Origin: Chryseobacterium sp. G0186
Lineage (GTDB): Bacteria; Bacteroidota; Bacteroidia; Flavobacteriales; Weeksellaceae
Direction of reading: 5' to 3'
Assembly (NCBI RefSeq): GCF_003815675.1
Contig: NZ_CP033918.1
Coordinates: forward strand, 3,100,001-3,164,000
Length of the DNA stretch: 64,000 nucleotides
The position numbers were made by a program, and so were the translations under genes. Below the pieces are notes generated by a model. The model ran no database searches. It had not been told where the DNA came from and saw only the letters and a list, made by a program, of their open reading frames with translations. Every line of letters starts with the position of its first letter. Position 1 is the first letter of the stretch. This document shows, one piece after another, positions 44,809 through 52,571 of the stretch.

Positions 44809-46154
44809 AAACCTTTAGTGAAATGACTTCCATATTTGGAAAAACTCAATACACCGAATATTATTTCTTCGGTGAAAATGAGAATATCACTGATTTTTAT
44901 TATCATTTTAAAAATCTTGAGGAAAGGCAGATCCTGGAGCTCATTACAAAAAATCAATACAATAACCGTATTGGCTATTACCAATTTACAAAAGACGACG
45001 ATTCTTTTATTAAAATCTTTATTATTCCTAAAACAGAAAATATTTACAATGATGCTACCAAAGAGGAACTTATAGGTATCTTCACCCGATATTTTCAGGA
45101 GTTTCTCCGTCTTAGAAAAGATTTCGGCAAAGAGGTAGGCTATAAGCTAGTAAGTGATAATATTCTTGATATTGGATATGAGACACCCAATACAATTGAG
45201 GATTTCCTTTTATATAAATACCGCAGATCCATCCTTGAACTTATCAGTTTTTTCAAAAAATATGGCCACCTCGTTTCAATCAGAAAAGATTTTGTTTCAC
45301 AGTCTGTGATCGGTAATATTGATGTCTCAAGAAATGTAAGAGAAATAAATAACAGCTCTATTCATCAATATGAAGAAATCCAAATAAACCAGTCAGATTT
45401 AGCCAATGTAACCACAAGTATCTTAAAGTATTTTTCAAATAGAAAATCTTCATTCATCACCAGAGATCAAGACTTACATAAGCAGATCATGATGCTGAAA
45501 AACAGGCTTAAGACTATTTTACACGGAAATTTTTTTGAAGCAAAAAAAAACATATCCACCTCCAAGATCATCAAGTTTCTGGAACAGAATAAAATATTTC
45601 AAAAGAATCAGCATTATAGAAAGCTCAAGGAAAACCTACAGGTTTTATTGGGTTGGGAAACAGATTCAGGGCATATTAAAATTTCAGAATATGATTCAAT
45701 ATGGTTTTCAACCGATTATATGTTTGAACTAAAGGTTTATGAATGGCTGAAAAAAAATAAGGATAATGGGAATATCCTTAGTATCCATATAAAGCAATCT
45801 AAGCCGTTTATTCTAAAATCTGCAGACAATATTCTTGCTCATAAAAAAAGCGCCCCAGATTTTGTTATTGAAACGAAAAACAGAAAGATTGTAATAGATG
45901 CCAAGTGGAAAATCATTCACTCATTTGATTCCATTAATGACAGTGATGTTTTAAAGGTATCCAGAGACGCAAAGATTCAATCTCATAATGGAGAAGTTTA
46001 TAGTGCGGCTCTGTTCTATCCTAAAATATACATCCCCCACAGCAGTTATTTAAAAAAACAGCTTGTCTATGACTATCCTGACGGCCCAACCTTTGAAATA
46101 TTAGAAATCAATTTTCTTGGAGATAATACATGCCCTGATCATCATTATTTCTAA
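44805..46154 (+). CDS. McrC-like restriction nuclease subunit
   Basis: 449 residues, overlapping the McrB-like gene by four bases (ATGA). The N-terminal 250 or so residues are of the McrC/DUF2357-like type; the C-terminal nuclease has Asp352 in SAPDFVIET and Asp365-x-Lys367 in KIVIDAKWKI, the PD-(D/E)XK pattern of McrC. The McrB-like partner is expected to translocate or load it. The gene ends 59 bases before the 3' end of the first tRNA-Leu gene, with a terminator between. Confidence 0.85.
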   Translation: MKTFSEMTSIFGKTQYTEYYFFGENENITDFYYHFKNLEERQILELITKNQYNNRIGYYQFTKDDDSFIKIFIIPKTENIYNDATKEELIGIFTRYFQEFLRLRKDFGKEVGYKLVSDNILDIGYETPNTIEDFLLYKYRRSILELISFFKKYGHLVSIRKDFVSQSVIGNIDVSRNVREINNSSIHQYEEIQINQSDLANVTTSILKYFSNRKSSFITRDQDLHKQIMMLKNRLKTILHGNFFEAKKNISTSKIIKFLEQNKIFQKNQHYRKLKENLQVLLGWETDSGHIKISEYDSIWFSTDYMFELKVYEWLKKNKDNGNILSIHIKQSKPFILKSADNILAHKKSAPDFVIETKNRKIVIDAKWKIIHSFDSINDSDVLKVSRDAKIQSHNGEVYSAALFYPKIYIPHSSYLKKQLVYDYPDGPTFEILEINFLGDNTCPDHHYF

Positions 46155-46177
46155 TCTTCTATTTATATATTGAAAAC

Positions 46178-46212
46178 AAAAAACCCTCCGTATCCAAATA
46201 CAGAGGGTTTTG
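46178..46212 (-). terminator. Terminator of the left tRNA unit
   Basis: CCCTCTGTA and TACGGAGGG arms followed on the minus strand by TTTTTTG. It directly follows the tRNA-Leu(TAA) gene and may also stop McrC transcription from the other side. Confidence 0.8.
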
Positions 46213-46296
46213 TACCCCGGGCGGGACTTGAACCCGCACGTTCTTACGAACACAGGATTTTAAGTCCTGCGTGTCTACCAGTTCCACCACCAGGGC
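46213..46296 (-). tRNA. tRNA-Leu(TAA), copy 1
   Basis: 84 bases, class II tRNA with a long variable arm. The anticodon loop CTTAAAA carries anticodon TAA, and GGGTTCAAGTCCC is the T arm. The acceptor stem is GCCCTGG against CCGGGGT with two G-U pairs, discriminator A, CCA not encoded. Confidence 0.95.
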
Positions 46297-46311
46297 TGGT
46301 GTGTGGGCAAA

Positions 46312-46343
46312 AAAAGTAGGATCTGAATGCAAATCCTACTTTT
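46312..46343 (-). terminator. Hairpin terminator between tRNA-Leu(TAG) copy 1 and tRNA-Leu(TAA) copy 1
   Basis: Perfect 11-base arms AAAAGTAGGAT and ATCCTACTTTT around a ten-base loop; on the minus strand it ends in seven T. It would stop at least part of the transcripts coming from tRNA-Leu(TAG) copy 1. Confidence 0.8.
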
Positions 46344-46349
46344 CGCTTG

Positions 46350-46431
46350 TGCGGATGAAGGGACTCGAACCCCCACGCCTCACGGCACCAGATCCTAAGT
46401 CTGGCGTGGCTACCAATTACACCACATCCGC
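46350..46431 (-). tRNA. tRNA-Leu(TAG), copy 1
   Basis: 82 bases, class II. The acceptor stem GCGGATG/CATCCGC is perfect; anticodon loop CTTAGGA gives anticodon TAG; discriminator A; CCA not encoded. The D stem is GTG/CAC. Confidence 0.95.
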
Positions 46432-46519
46432 TAATTATTTTGACCTGCTTTCACAGATACAATCCGTAATTCTTACAAATATAAGAAATTTTATTTAAAG
46501 AACACTCTCTATAAAAACA

Positions 46520-46553
46520 AAAAACCCTCCGTAACGAAATACAGAGGGTCTTG
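46520..46553 (-). terminator. Terminator of the right tRNA unit
   Basis: CCCTCTGTA and TACGGAGGG arms with a T-run on the minus strand, the duplicate of the one at 46178. Confidence 0.75.
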
Positions 46554-46637
46554 TACCCCGGGCGGGACTTGAACCCGCACGTTCTTACGAACACAGGATT
46601 TTAAGTCCTGCGTGTCTACCAGTTCCACCACCAGGGC
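46554..46637 (-). tRNA. tRNA-Leu(TAA), copy 2
   Basis: 84 bases, identical to the copy at 46213-46296, anticodon TAA in loop CTTAAAA. Confidence 0.95.
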
Positions 46638-46645
46638 TGGTGTGG

Positions 46646-46718
46646 AGCGAAAAACGGGATTCGAACCCGCGACCCCAACCTTGGCAAGGTTGTGCTCTAC
46701 CAGCTGAGCTATTTTCGC
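46646..46718 (-). tRNA. tRNA-Gly(GCC)
   Basis: 73 bases. Acceptor GCGAAAA/TTTTCGC, anticodon loop TTGCCAA with anticodon GCC in a CAACC/GGTTG stem, T arm GGGTTCGAATCCC, discriminator T. Eight bases from the flanking tRNA-Leu(TAA). Confidence 0.95.
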
Positions 46719-46722
46719 ATAG

Positions 46723-46804
46723 TGCGGATGAAGGGACTCGAACCCCCACGCCTCACGGCACCAGATCCTAAGTCTGGCATGGCTACCAATTACACCACAT
46801 CCGC
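46723..46804 (-). tRNA. tRNA-Leu(TAG), copy 2
   Basis: 82 bases, identical to copy 1 except for one base: D-stem position 25 is T instead of C, turning a G-C pair into G-U. First gene of the array on the minus strand. Confidence 0.95.
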
Positions 46805-46855
46805 TGGTTTTTTATATTCTAAAGTTTTAAAGAGCTTGCTTCGTTTTTGTGAGTG

Positions 46856-46885
46856 CAAATATAGGACAATTTCCTTTACCTCCAA
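46856..46885 (-). promoter_or_regulatory. Promoter of the tRNA array
   Basis: On the minus strand TTG (46885-46883), 19 bases, TATATTTG (46863-46856): full consensus. It lies about 50 bases ahead of the first tRNA. Confidence 0.75.
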
Positions 46886-46983
46886 ACTTTTCTAGAAAAA
46901 AAATTAAAATTTCTACATTTTTTTCCCTTGGCACTTATTATTACATTTCATTTTCTTACTTTTACCCCGTTAATAATTACGAT

Positions 46984-47361
46984 ATGGAATTACAAGGAAC
47001 GGTAAAGAAACTTTCTGAAACTCAAACATTTGCTAGCGGGTTTCAAAAAAGAGAATTGGTTATTTTAACCCAAGAACAGTATCCACAGCCGATAAACATA
47101 GAATTTTTGTCTGATAAGATCAGCTTATTGGATAATATTAAGGAAGGTGAGAACGTAAAGATAGGAATCAATATCAGAGGAAGAGAATGGGTTTCTCCAC
47201 AAGGTGAAACAAAGTACTTCAATTCTATTACCGGATGGAAAATAGAGAAAGTGTTTGATAACGGATCTGAACCTACTCAGGCAATGCCTCAGCAGTCAGC
47301 TTCTCCTGTTTCCAATGAAAATCCTTTTGCCGGAGACGACGACGACGATTTACCTTTTTAA
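46984..47361 (+). CDS. DUF3127 protein with SSB-like acidic C-terminal tip
   Basis: 125 residues starting MELQGTVKKLSETQTF; the frame runs further upstream, but the upstream part is non-coding and overlaps the tRNA promoter region. It belongs to DUF3127, predicted to have an OB fold. After a short Gln/Pro/Ser linker it ends in NPFAGDDDDDLPF, closely like the DDDIPF tip with which single-stranded-DNA-binding protein recruits replication and repair proteins. This suggests a role in ssDNA binding or in genome maintenance (inference). Confidence 0.85.
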   Translation: MELQGTVKKLSETQTFASGFQKRELVILTQEQYPQPINIEFLSDKISLLDNIKEGENVKIGINIRGREWVSPQGETKYFNSITGWKIEKVFDNGSEPTQAMPQQSASPVSNENPFAGDDDDDLPF

Positions 47362-47383
47362 TTGAAGAATAAAGATCAAATAT

Positions 47384-47413
47384 AAATCCTGCTTTATGAA
47401 GTGGGATTTTTTT
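47384..47413 (+). terminator. Terminator after the DUF3127 gene
   Basis: AATCCTGCTT-TATG-AAGTGGGATT with two mismatched or G-U positions, followed by a T-run; it ends nine bases before the aat start. Confidence 0.75.
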
Positions 47414-47421
47414 GCTAAAAA

Positions 47422-48075
47422 ATGGTCCGACTAGACGAAAACGAGATTTCATTTCCTGATCCGGAGCTTTATGACAGCCATGATGGGCTTATTGCCTATG
47501 GAGGAGATCTGTCTTTAGAGCGCATCTGGTTTGCTTATCAATTGGGAATTTTTCCTTGGTATAATCCTGGAGAAGAGATTCTATGGTGGTGCCCGGATCC
47601 AAGATTTATTTTACGACCTGAGGAACTCAGGGTTTCAAAATCGATGAAAAAAATCCTGAACAGGAATATTTTTACCTTTTCAGAGAACCAAAACTTCAGG
47701 GAAGTTATCAAAAACTGCCAGCAGGCTCACCGAAAGGGGCAATCCGGAACGTGGCTTTCTGATGAGTTGATGAATTCTTTCATTAAACTTCATGAATATG
47801 GCTTGGCCAAAAGTATTGAAGTGTGGCAAGACGGAGAATTAGTTGGGGGATTTTATGGCTTGCAAATTGGAAATATTTTTTGCGGCGAAAGCATGTTTGC
47901 GAAGGTAAGCAATGCATCAAAAGCAGGATTTATTCATTTTGTAGAAAGCAACAAGGATCATATCGAATTGATTGATTGTCAATCTCATACTGAACACTTA
48001 GAAAGCTTGGGGGCCAAAATGATCCCGAAAAAAGAATTTTTAAAAATCCTACACGAAAACAATGAACGCGGATAA
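47422..48075 (+). CDS. aat: Leucyl/phenylalanyl-tRNA-protein transferase
   Basis: 217 residues. N-end-rule enzyme that adds Leu or Phe to N-terminal basic residues. Diagnostic blocks are FPDPELYDSHDGLIAYGGDLS, LGIFPWYNPGEEILWWCPDPRFIL, GQSGTWLSDELMNSFIKLHEYGLAKSIEVW (seen in parts) and IFCGESMFAKVSNASKAGF. Full length for the family. It overlaps the next gene by 14 bases. Confidence 0.95.
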   Translation: MVRLDENEISFPDPELYDSHDGLIAYGGDLSLERIWFAYQLGIFPWYNPGEEILWWCPDPRFILRPEELRVSKSMKKILNRNIFTFSENQNFREVIKNCQQAHRKGQSGTWLSDELMNSFIKLHEYGLAKSIEVWQDGELVGGFYGLQIGNIFCGESMFAKVSNASKAGFIHFVESNKDHIELIDCQSHTEHLESLGAKMIPKKEFLKILHENNERG

Positions 48076-48940
48076 AGAAAAATGGCTACTTTTAGCTATC
48101 TTAAGCATTATTTGGGGATCTTCCTTTATTTTGATCAAGAAATCACTGGAACATTTTAATCCGTTTCAGGTAGGATCATTACGTGTACTTATTGCCGGCA
48201 TTATCTTACTTCCCATAGCCATTTCCAATTACAAGCTTTTCCCGAAAAAACACATAAAGTGGCTTATTTTGGCGGCGTTTACAGGAAACTTCATTCCAAT
48301 GTTTCTATTTCCTATTGCAGAAACGGAGATCAGCAGCAGCATTGCCGGGATTATCAACTCCATGATGCCTATTTTTGTGATTATAGTTGGAGCTTTAATC
48401 TGGAAGTTTGAAACGACTAAGAAGCAAATTATAGGAACATTCATAAGCTTCGCAGGGGTCTGTATTCTTGCTTTTGGTGGCGGTGACAGCGGAGAGCTTA
48501 AAATAATCCCTATTCTACTGCTTTTATTGGCAACATTCTGTTATGCACTCAGCACCACAACAGTAAAATCAAAACTCATGGATCTCTCATCCACGGTTTT
48601 ATCTGCATTTATATTTTCCTTTGTCCTAATTTTCCCTTCTATTATTGCGCTCACCAGCACTGGTTTCTTCTCGGAATTCAGCTTTTCAAGGGACAATCTT
48701 ATGGGCTTACTATTTGTCAGCTTGCTATCTGTTTTTGGAACCGGATTAGCCATGATGATGAATTATCGTTTATTAAAGGTTTCCACACCACTTTTTGCCT
48801 CAACCGTTACTTTGGTTATGCCAATCGTAGCTATTATCTGGGGAATTATTGATGGAGAAAAACTGACCTACATACAGTTTCTAGGTGCCGGAATTATCAT
48901 CGCGGGATTAATATTTTTAAGAGAAAATCAAAAAAAATAG
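48062..48940 (+). CDS. EamA/DMT-family transporter
   Basis: 292 residues with ten hydrophobic segments in two EamA repeats (IIWGSSFILIKKSL...SLRVLIAGIILLPIA and the second half near 150-290). Such carriers export amino acids or metabolites; the substrate is not predictable. Overlap with aat suggests translational coupling. Confidence 0.9.
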   Translation: MNADKEKWLLLAILSIIWGSSFILIKKSLEHFNPFQVGSLRVLIAGIILLPIAISNYKLFPKKHIKWLILAAFTGNFIPMFLFPIAETEISSSIAGIINSMMPIFVIIVGALIWKFETTKKQIIGTFISFAGVCILAFGGGDSGELKIIPILLLLLATFCYALSTTTVKSKLMDLSSTVLSAFIFSFVLIFPSIIALTSTGFFSEFSFSRDNLMGLLFVSLLSVFGTGLAMMMNYRLLKVSTPLFASTVTLVMPIVAIIWGIIDGEKLTYIQFLGAGIIIAGLIFLRENQKK

Positions 48941-49120
48941 TCTTGATACTTCCCTCAACACTTTTTCTGAAACGGTACCGGAACTAAAACCAATTCCCAT
49001 ATACAGCACCGTTTAACACCGCAGGTTTTCTATTGAAAGAACAGTACATCCTGGATATTAATGGTGACTTAGCTAAGTCCCCCTCTGGATAGGTTCATCC
49101 AGTAGTAATACTATCTTCAA

Positions 49121-49150
49121 TAAAAAAGCCTACATTTCTGCAAGCTTTTC
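49121..49150 (-). terminator. Probable terminator of the TPR gene
   Basis: Read on the minus strand, AAGCTTGCA and its partner TGTAGGCTT form an imperfect stem followed by TTTTT. It lies 18 bases beyond the TPR stop codon. Confidence 0.55.
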
Positions 49151-49167
49151 ATTATTTAAGATTAAAT

Positions 49168-50550
49168 CTAGTTCTTTTTCTTCACTTTAGAAGTCTTTAC
49201 TTTTTTCACCTCATCTTTGATAAACGGATATTTTTTCTGCATATCCTTAACTAAAGACGGATCCAATTCCAAGGCTTTCTGAAGTGATTCTATTCCTTTA
49301 TCCTGTTGTCTCAGGTTGAAAAAACAATTACTTAGCTGATAAAACAGCTCTGCTCTGTAATGCTTTTTGATCGCATTATTCAAAATGGTTACGGCTTCTT
49401 CATATTCACCCACAAGCATCAATACTTCTGAATAGGCATACCAATTGTAAAATCTTGACGGCTCTGCATCTACCAATTTTTTAAGACAGGAAAGACTTTC
49501 TTCAAATTTCCCTGAATCAATGAATAAAAATGCCAATCTTTTTTGATAATCAAGATTATTTTCATTCAATTGGGTTGCTTCCTTGGCAAAGTGCAACGCC
49601 TCGGTCATCCCGCCCATTTCCTCATACAGATAGGATTGTTCCATCATTGCAAGATAAAACTGAGGGTCTTCTCTCAATGATTTCTGAAACGCATTTAAAG
49701 CTATAATAGGTTGTTTTAATGCTTTATTGCACAATCCGATTTTATAGAAGGTAAATGCCTTGGTATATTCAAGTTCAAGCATTTCCTCATAGGTCTCGAT
49801 TGCCTTTTGATATTGTCCTAACGCTTCGTAGCAAGCTGCTTTATTGGCATACACTCCAACAGAACTTGAATTGATGGCTAATAAATAGTCATATCCTTTT
49901 ATAGATTCTTCAAAATTCTTTCTGTTGAAATAGAATTGCCCGTATTCAAACCATGCTGTTTCAGAATAAGGAAAATCATCTAAATATTCATTAAGAAAGG
50001 CTATAGCCTCCTCACTCTTATTCAAGTCACTGAAGCACACCATACAGTTTTCCATCGCATACTCGTCAGACGGATCTTCCTTAAGTGCTTTTCTGTAATG
50101 TTTAAGAGCGTTAAAGGGATCTCCGAGATTCACATATTCATCTGCAATAAAGTTGTGAAGGAAGTTTTCCTCCTCCTCCAGAGTCAGTGCTTTTTTACAA
50201 ATTTCAATGGATTTTCTAGGATTACCCAGGTTCGAATAATACTTGGCGTAGCAAACCAAAAAGTCTGTGTTTTCCATGGAAGAACCTTTCAGCTCGTTGA
50301 TAAGCCCTTTAGCGGTATTATATTCTTCCCATTCCAAAAGAATTTCAAGTTTTTTAATCTTGATATCCAATGAATTGGGATGAAGCTTCAGTCCATAATT
50401 AACAGCCATATCAGCGTAATTAAAATCACCAAGCTCCAAATAATAAACAATGATATCTTCCAATTCTTCGGTATCGAAGTAGAATTCGTCATTGTTTTCC
50501 ATCATTTCCTCGAACTTTTTTACAAGTTCATTTCCAAAATACTCTTCCAA
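49168..50550 (-). CDS. Tetratricopeptide-repeat protein
   Basis: 460 residues consisting of about eleven TPR-type helix pairs (for example DPFNALKHYRKALKEDPSDEYAMENC and YQKAIETYEEMLELEYTKAF, seen in short pieces) and a Lys-rich C-terminal end. No signal peptide. Such proteins act as scaffolds for protein complexes; no partner is evident here. Confidence 0.88.
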   Translation of the reverse strand: MEEYFGNELVKKFEEMMENNDEFYFDTEELEDIIVYYLELGDFNYADMAVNYGLKLHPNSLDIKIKKLEILLEWEEYNTAKGLINELKGSSMENTDFLVCYAKYYSNLGNPRKSIEICKKALTLEEEENFLHNFIADEYVNLGDPFNALKHYRKALKEDPSDEYAMENCMVCFSDLNKSEEAIAFLNEYLDDFPYSETAWFEYGQFYFNRKNFEESIKGYDYLLAINSSSVGVYANKAACYEALGQYQKAIETYEEMLELEYTKAFTFYKIGLCNKALKQPIIALNAFQKSLREDPQFYLAMMEQSYLYEEMGGMTEALHFAKEATQLNENNLDYQKRLAFLFIDSGKFEESLSCLKKLVDAEPSRFYNWYAYSEVLMLVGEYEEAVTILNNAIKKHYRAELFYQLSNCFFNLRQQDKGIESLQKALELDPSLVKDMQKKYPFIKDEVKKVKTSKVKKKN

Positions 50551-50757
50551 TAGTGTCCTCTTTGTCGGCCCGATGTCTGAATTTGCTTACAGCTTCCGGC
50601 AAACTTTTAATTATTAATACATCTGAAACTGATATTCAAATATTTATGCAAAGTTGCAACTTTTTTTTGAAATTACCATTTCATAAATTTCTATTATAAA
50701 AATAGTAAAAAAAGAAAACCAATAAAAGGATTGTGGATAAAAAAATGGAAATTGGGG

Positions 50758-51729
50758 TTAAATTCTTACTACAAGCCTTTTTCCTGTTTGTATCTCAGCG
50801 TCCCATACAGCTTCGATATTTTTAATATCAACCGTTTCTGTGTCAATTTTAATTTTTCCCTCCAGAGCTGCCTGAAACATTTCCGGAATGATTTCTGAAA
50901 ATAAAAGGGCTGATTCTTCTTTTGTCCAACTTCCCAACCCTGACCCTGAAATCTGAATATCTGTTCCTCTAAGAATCTGTGACGATAACTGGATGGTGTC
51001 TCCGCTCATTCCACCTACCGTAATCAGTCTTGTTTTATGGGAAAATGTCCCGTCACCTTTGAGTGCTGATAAAATTATCTCTACGGAATGCCCCCAGATA
51101 TAATCCAGTACAATATCTATCGGCGTTTCTGTGTGAATTTTCTTTATGTTCTCTTTAATTGCTTCATCGCTTAGTTGCAACGAAATAACCTCATCGGCTC
51201 CCAATTCGCGAAGAGCCTGTAAAGAGTTTTCATTTCTTCCGGTAACAATAATTTTTTGAGCTCCATACAGCTTTGCGATCTGAACCGCTATTCTTCCTGT
51301 GGTTCCTGTTGCTCCATTCACCAGCACTGTATTTCCCGGTTGTATCCCTCCCTTGAATTTTAAAGCCATTGCTGATCCCATAACAGCGTTTGGCAAAGCT
51401 GCAGCTATGGAAAAATCAAGCTCTTCAGGGATGGGAGCCATCATTTTCTTATCAGCAACTGCCTTTTCTGCGAAGGTTCCTTTTTTACTGAAAAAATAAA
51501 CCTTTGACCCATTTTCCAGGTAACCTACTCCGTCTGATCCTACAATTGTTGGCTGATGTACTTTGTTTTCTGTGGAATAGTGTTTTCCGCTAGCCCTTGC
51601 CTTATCAAGATTTTTAATGGATGCTGCCTTTACGGATACCAAGACTTCGTTTTCCTGTATAGCTTCAGGTTCTGGAAAATCTGCATATTGAGGGGTTTGT
51701 CCTTTTTCAAATACGACTGCTGCTTTCAT
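50758..51729 (-). CDS. Zinc-free alcohol dehydrogenase/quinone oxidoreductase-like protein
   Basis: 323 residues of the medium-chain dehydrogenase superfamily, quinone-oxidoreductase branch: an N-terminal GroES-like domain (ENEVLVSVKAASIKNLDKARASG) and an NADPH-binding Rossmann domain with VLVNGATGTTGRIAVQIAKLYG near residue 140. The zinc ligands of alcohol dehydrogenases are missing. A TAATTTTG -7 element with a TTG 21 bases ahead of it lies on the minus strand (51777-51746). The substrate is unknown. Confidence 0.88.
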   Translation of the reverse strand: MKAAVVFEKGQTPQYADFPEPEAIQENEVLVSVKAASIKNLDKARASGKHYSTENKVHQPTIVGSDGVGYLENGSKVYFFSKKGTFAEKAVADKKMMAPIPEELDFSIAAALPNAVMGSAMALKFKGGIQPGNTVLVNGATGTTGRIAVQIAKLYGAQKIIVTGRNENSLQALRELGADEVISLQLSDEAIKENIKKIHTETPIDIVLDYIWGHSVEIILSALKGDGTFSHKTRLITVGGMSGDTIQLSSQILRGTDIQISGSGLGSWTKEESALLFSEIIPEMFQAALEGKIKIDTETVDIKNIEAVWDAEIQTGKRLVVRI

Positions 51730-51745
51730 TGTTTTAAATTTTTTA

Positions 51746-51777
51746 CAAAATTATAAGGAGTGGAGTCCGCAGTGCAA
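51746..51777 (-). promoter_or_regulatory. Promoter of the quinone-oxidoreductase-like gene
   Basis: TTG (51777-51775) and TAATTTTG (51753-51746) on the minus strand, 21 bases apart, with the ATG 16 bases beyond. Confidence 0.6.
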
Positions 51778-51942
51778 TAACATTTGTTATCGGTTTAGGA
51801 TTTTTGATTGGAATGATTTCATGAAGAAATAGGATGTGTTTTTTATTTCACAGAGGACTTCGTCCTGCTAAGAATATATATTGTGGCGTGAAATATCTTA
51901 CTGGTTTTTTTGTAATTGTTTTTGAAAAAATAATACGTTTCC

Positions 51943-52524
51943 CTACATCAGTTTTTCTTTCAGAATTTTGCTTTTGATTCTGCTGAGATGCACCGTTGTT
52001 ACTCCCAGATAGGAAGCTATGTAATGCTGAGGAACTCTTTTGATGATCTCCGGCTTTGTCTTGACAAGATTAATATACCGTTGCTGCGGAGTATCTTTTA
52101 TAAATGAAAAGAAATGCTTCATATAGTCGAAAACTCTTTCAAAAAGAGCATCCATAAATAAGGTTCTCAGCTCAGGGTTTTCATATACCTCTTCCAAAAA
52201 AGCTTCTACATCCGGCTTTTTAATTTTATATAAAATACAAGGTTCTATTGTTTCAAAAGAGACCATACTTGGCAATCCCTTTTTGAAGCTTTCAAGGGAA
52301 GAAAACATTGTATTTTCCAGAAAGAACTGAAAGGTAACATCTTTTCCGTCATTATTATACCAGGCTCTTACCATTCCTTTTTCGATGTAAAAGGCATTAT
52401 ACGATATTTCTCCCTCCAGTAAAAGGACCGTTTTGGCGGGAACTTCCAGGCGTTCAAAACCGCTTACAAGCTTCCTCCATTTTTCTTTAGGGAAAGGGAA
52501 TTTATTTTTAATATGCTCAAACAT
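51943..52524 (-). CDS. Crp/Fnr-family transcriptional regulator
   Basis: 193 residues. A cyclic-nucleotide-binding-type barrel (VPAKTVLLLEGEISYNAFYIEKGMVRAWY...FFLENTMFSSLESF) is followed by a winged-helix region (IIKRVPQHYIASYLGVTTVHLSRIKSKIL) in which the recognition helix is recognisable. No Cys cluster for an Fe-S centre is seen, so it is not an Fnr-type oxygen sensor. It follows glmM after a strong terminator and probably has its own promoter. Confidence 0.88.
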   Translation of the reverse strand: MFEHIKNKFPFPKEKWRKLVSGFERLEVPAKTVLLLEGEISYNAFYIEKGMVRAWYNNDGKDVTFQFFLENTMFSSLESFKKGLPSMVSFETIEPCILYKIKKPDVEAFLEEVYENPELRTLFMDALFERVFDYMKHFFSFIKDTPQQRYINLVKTKPEIIKRVPQHYIASYLGVTTVHLSRIKSKILKEKLM

Positions 52525-52536
52525 TCCGGTATAAAA

Positions 52537-52562
52537 AAAGAACGGAGCAATGTCCGTTCTTT
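52537..52562 (-). terminator. Terminator between glmM and the Crp-like gene
   Basis: Perfect ten-base arms AAAGAACGGA and TCCGTTCTTT around GCAATG; on the minus strand a run of seven T follows. It is 10 bases past the glmM stop codon. Confidence 0.9.
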
Positions 52563-52571
52563 ATGGTTTAT

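Larger units (their letters stand above)
46173..46303. repeat. tRNA-Leu(TAA) plus terminator, repeat copy 1
   Basis: This 131-base segment recurs at 46514-46644, shifted by 341 bases, with only three or four differences, all in the terminator part. It includes the whole tRNA-Leu(TAA). Confidence 0.8.
46514..46644. repeat. tRNA-Leu(TAA) plus terminator, repeat copy 2
   Basis: Second copy of the 131-base segment at 46173-46303. The tRNA part is identical in both. Confidence 0.8.

Noticed and set aside
46155..46303. tRNA-Leu as an integration site with a duplicated 3' end at the far side of the restriction island
   Set aside because: No copy of the tRNA 3' sequence was found near 37.6-39 kb and there is no integrase gene; the repeat seen is the tandem tRNA duplication.
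46271..46895. Plus-strand reading frames containing RMKGLEPPRLTAPDPKSG
   Set aside because: They are the complement of the tRNA-Leu genes; this peptide is a well-known false translation of tRNA-Leu.
48941..49120. Possible degraded gene between the EamA carrier and the TPR gene
   Set aside because: No frame gives a recognisable protein, and only a weak, long-looped inverted repeat (AAACGGT/ACCGTTT) is present.
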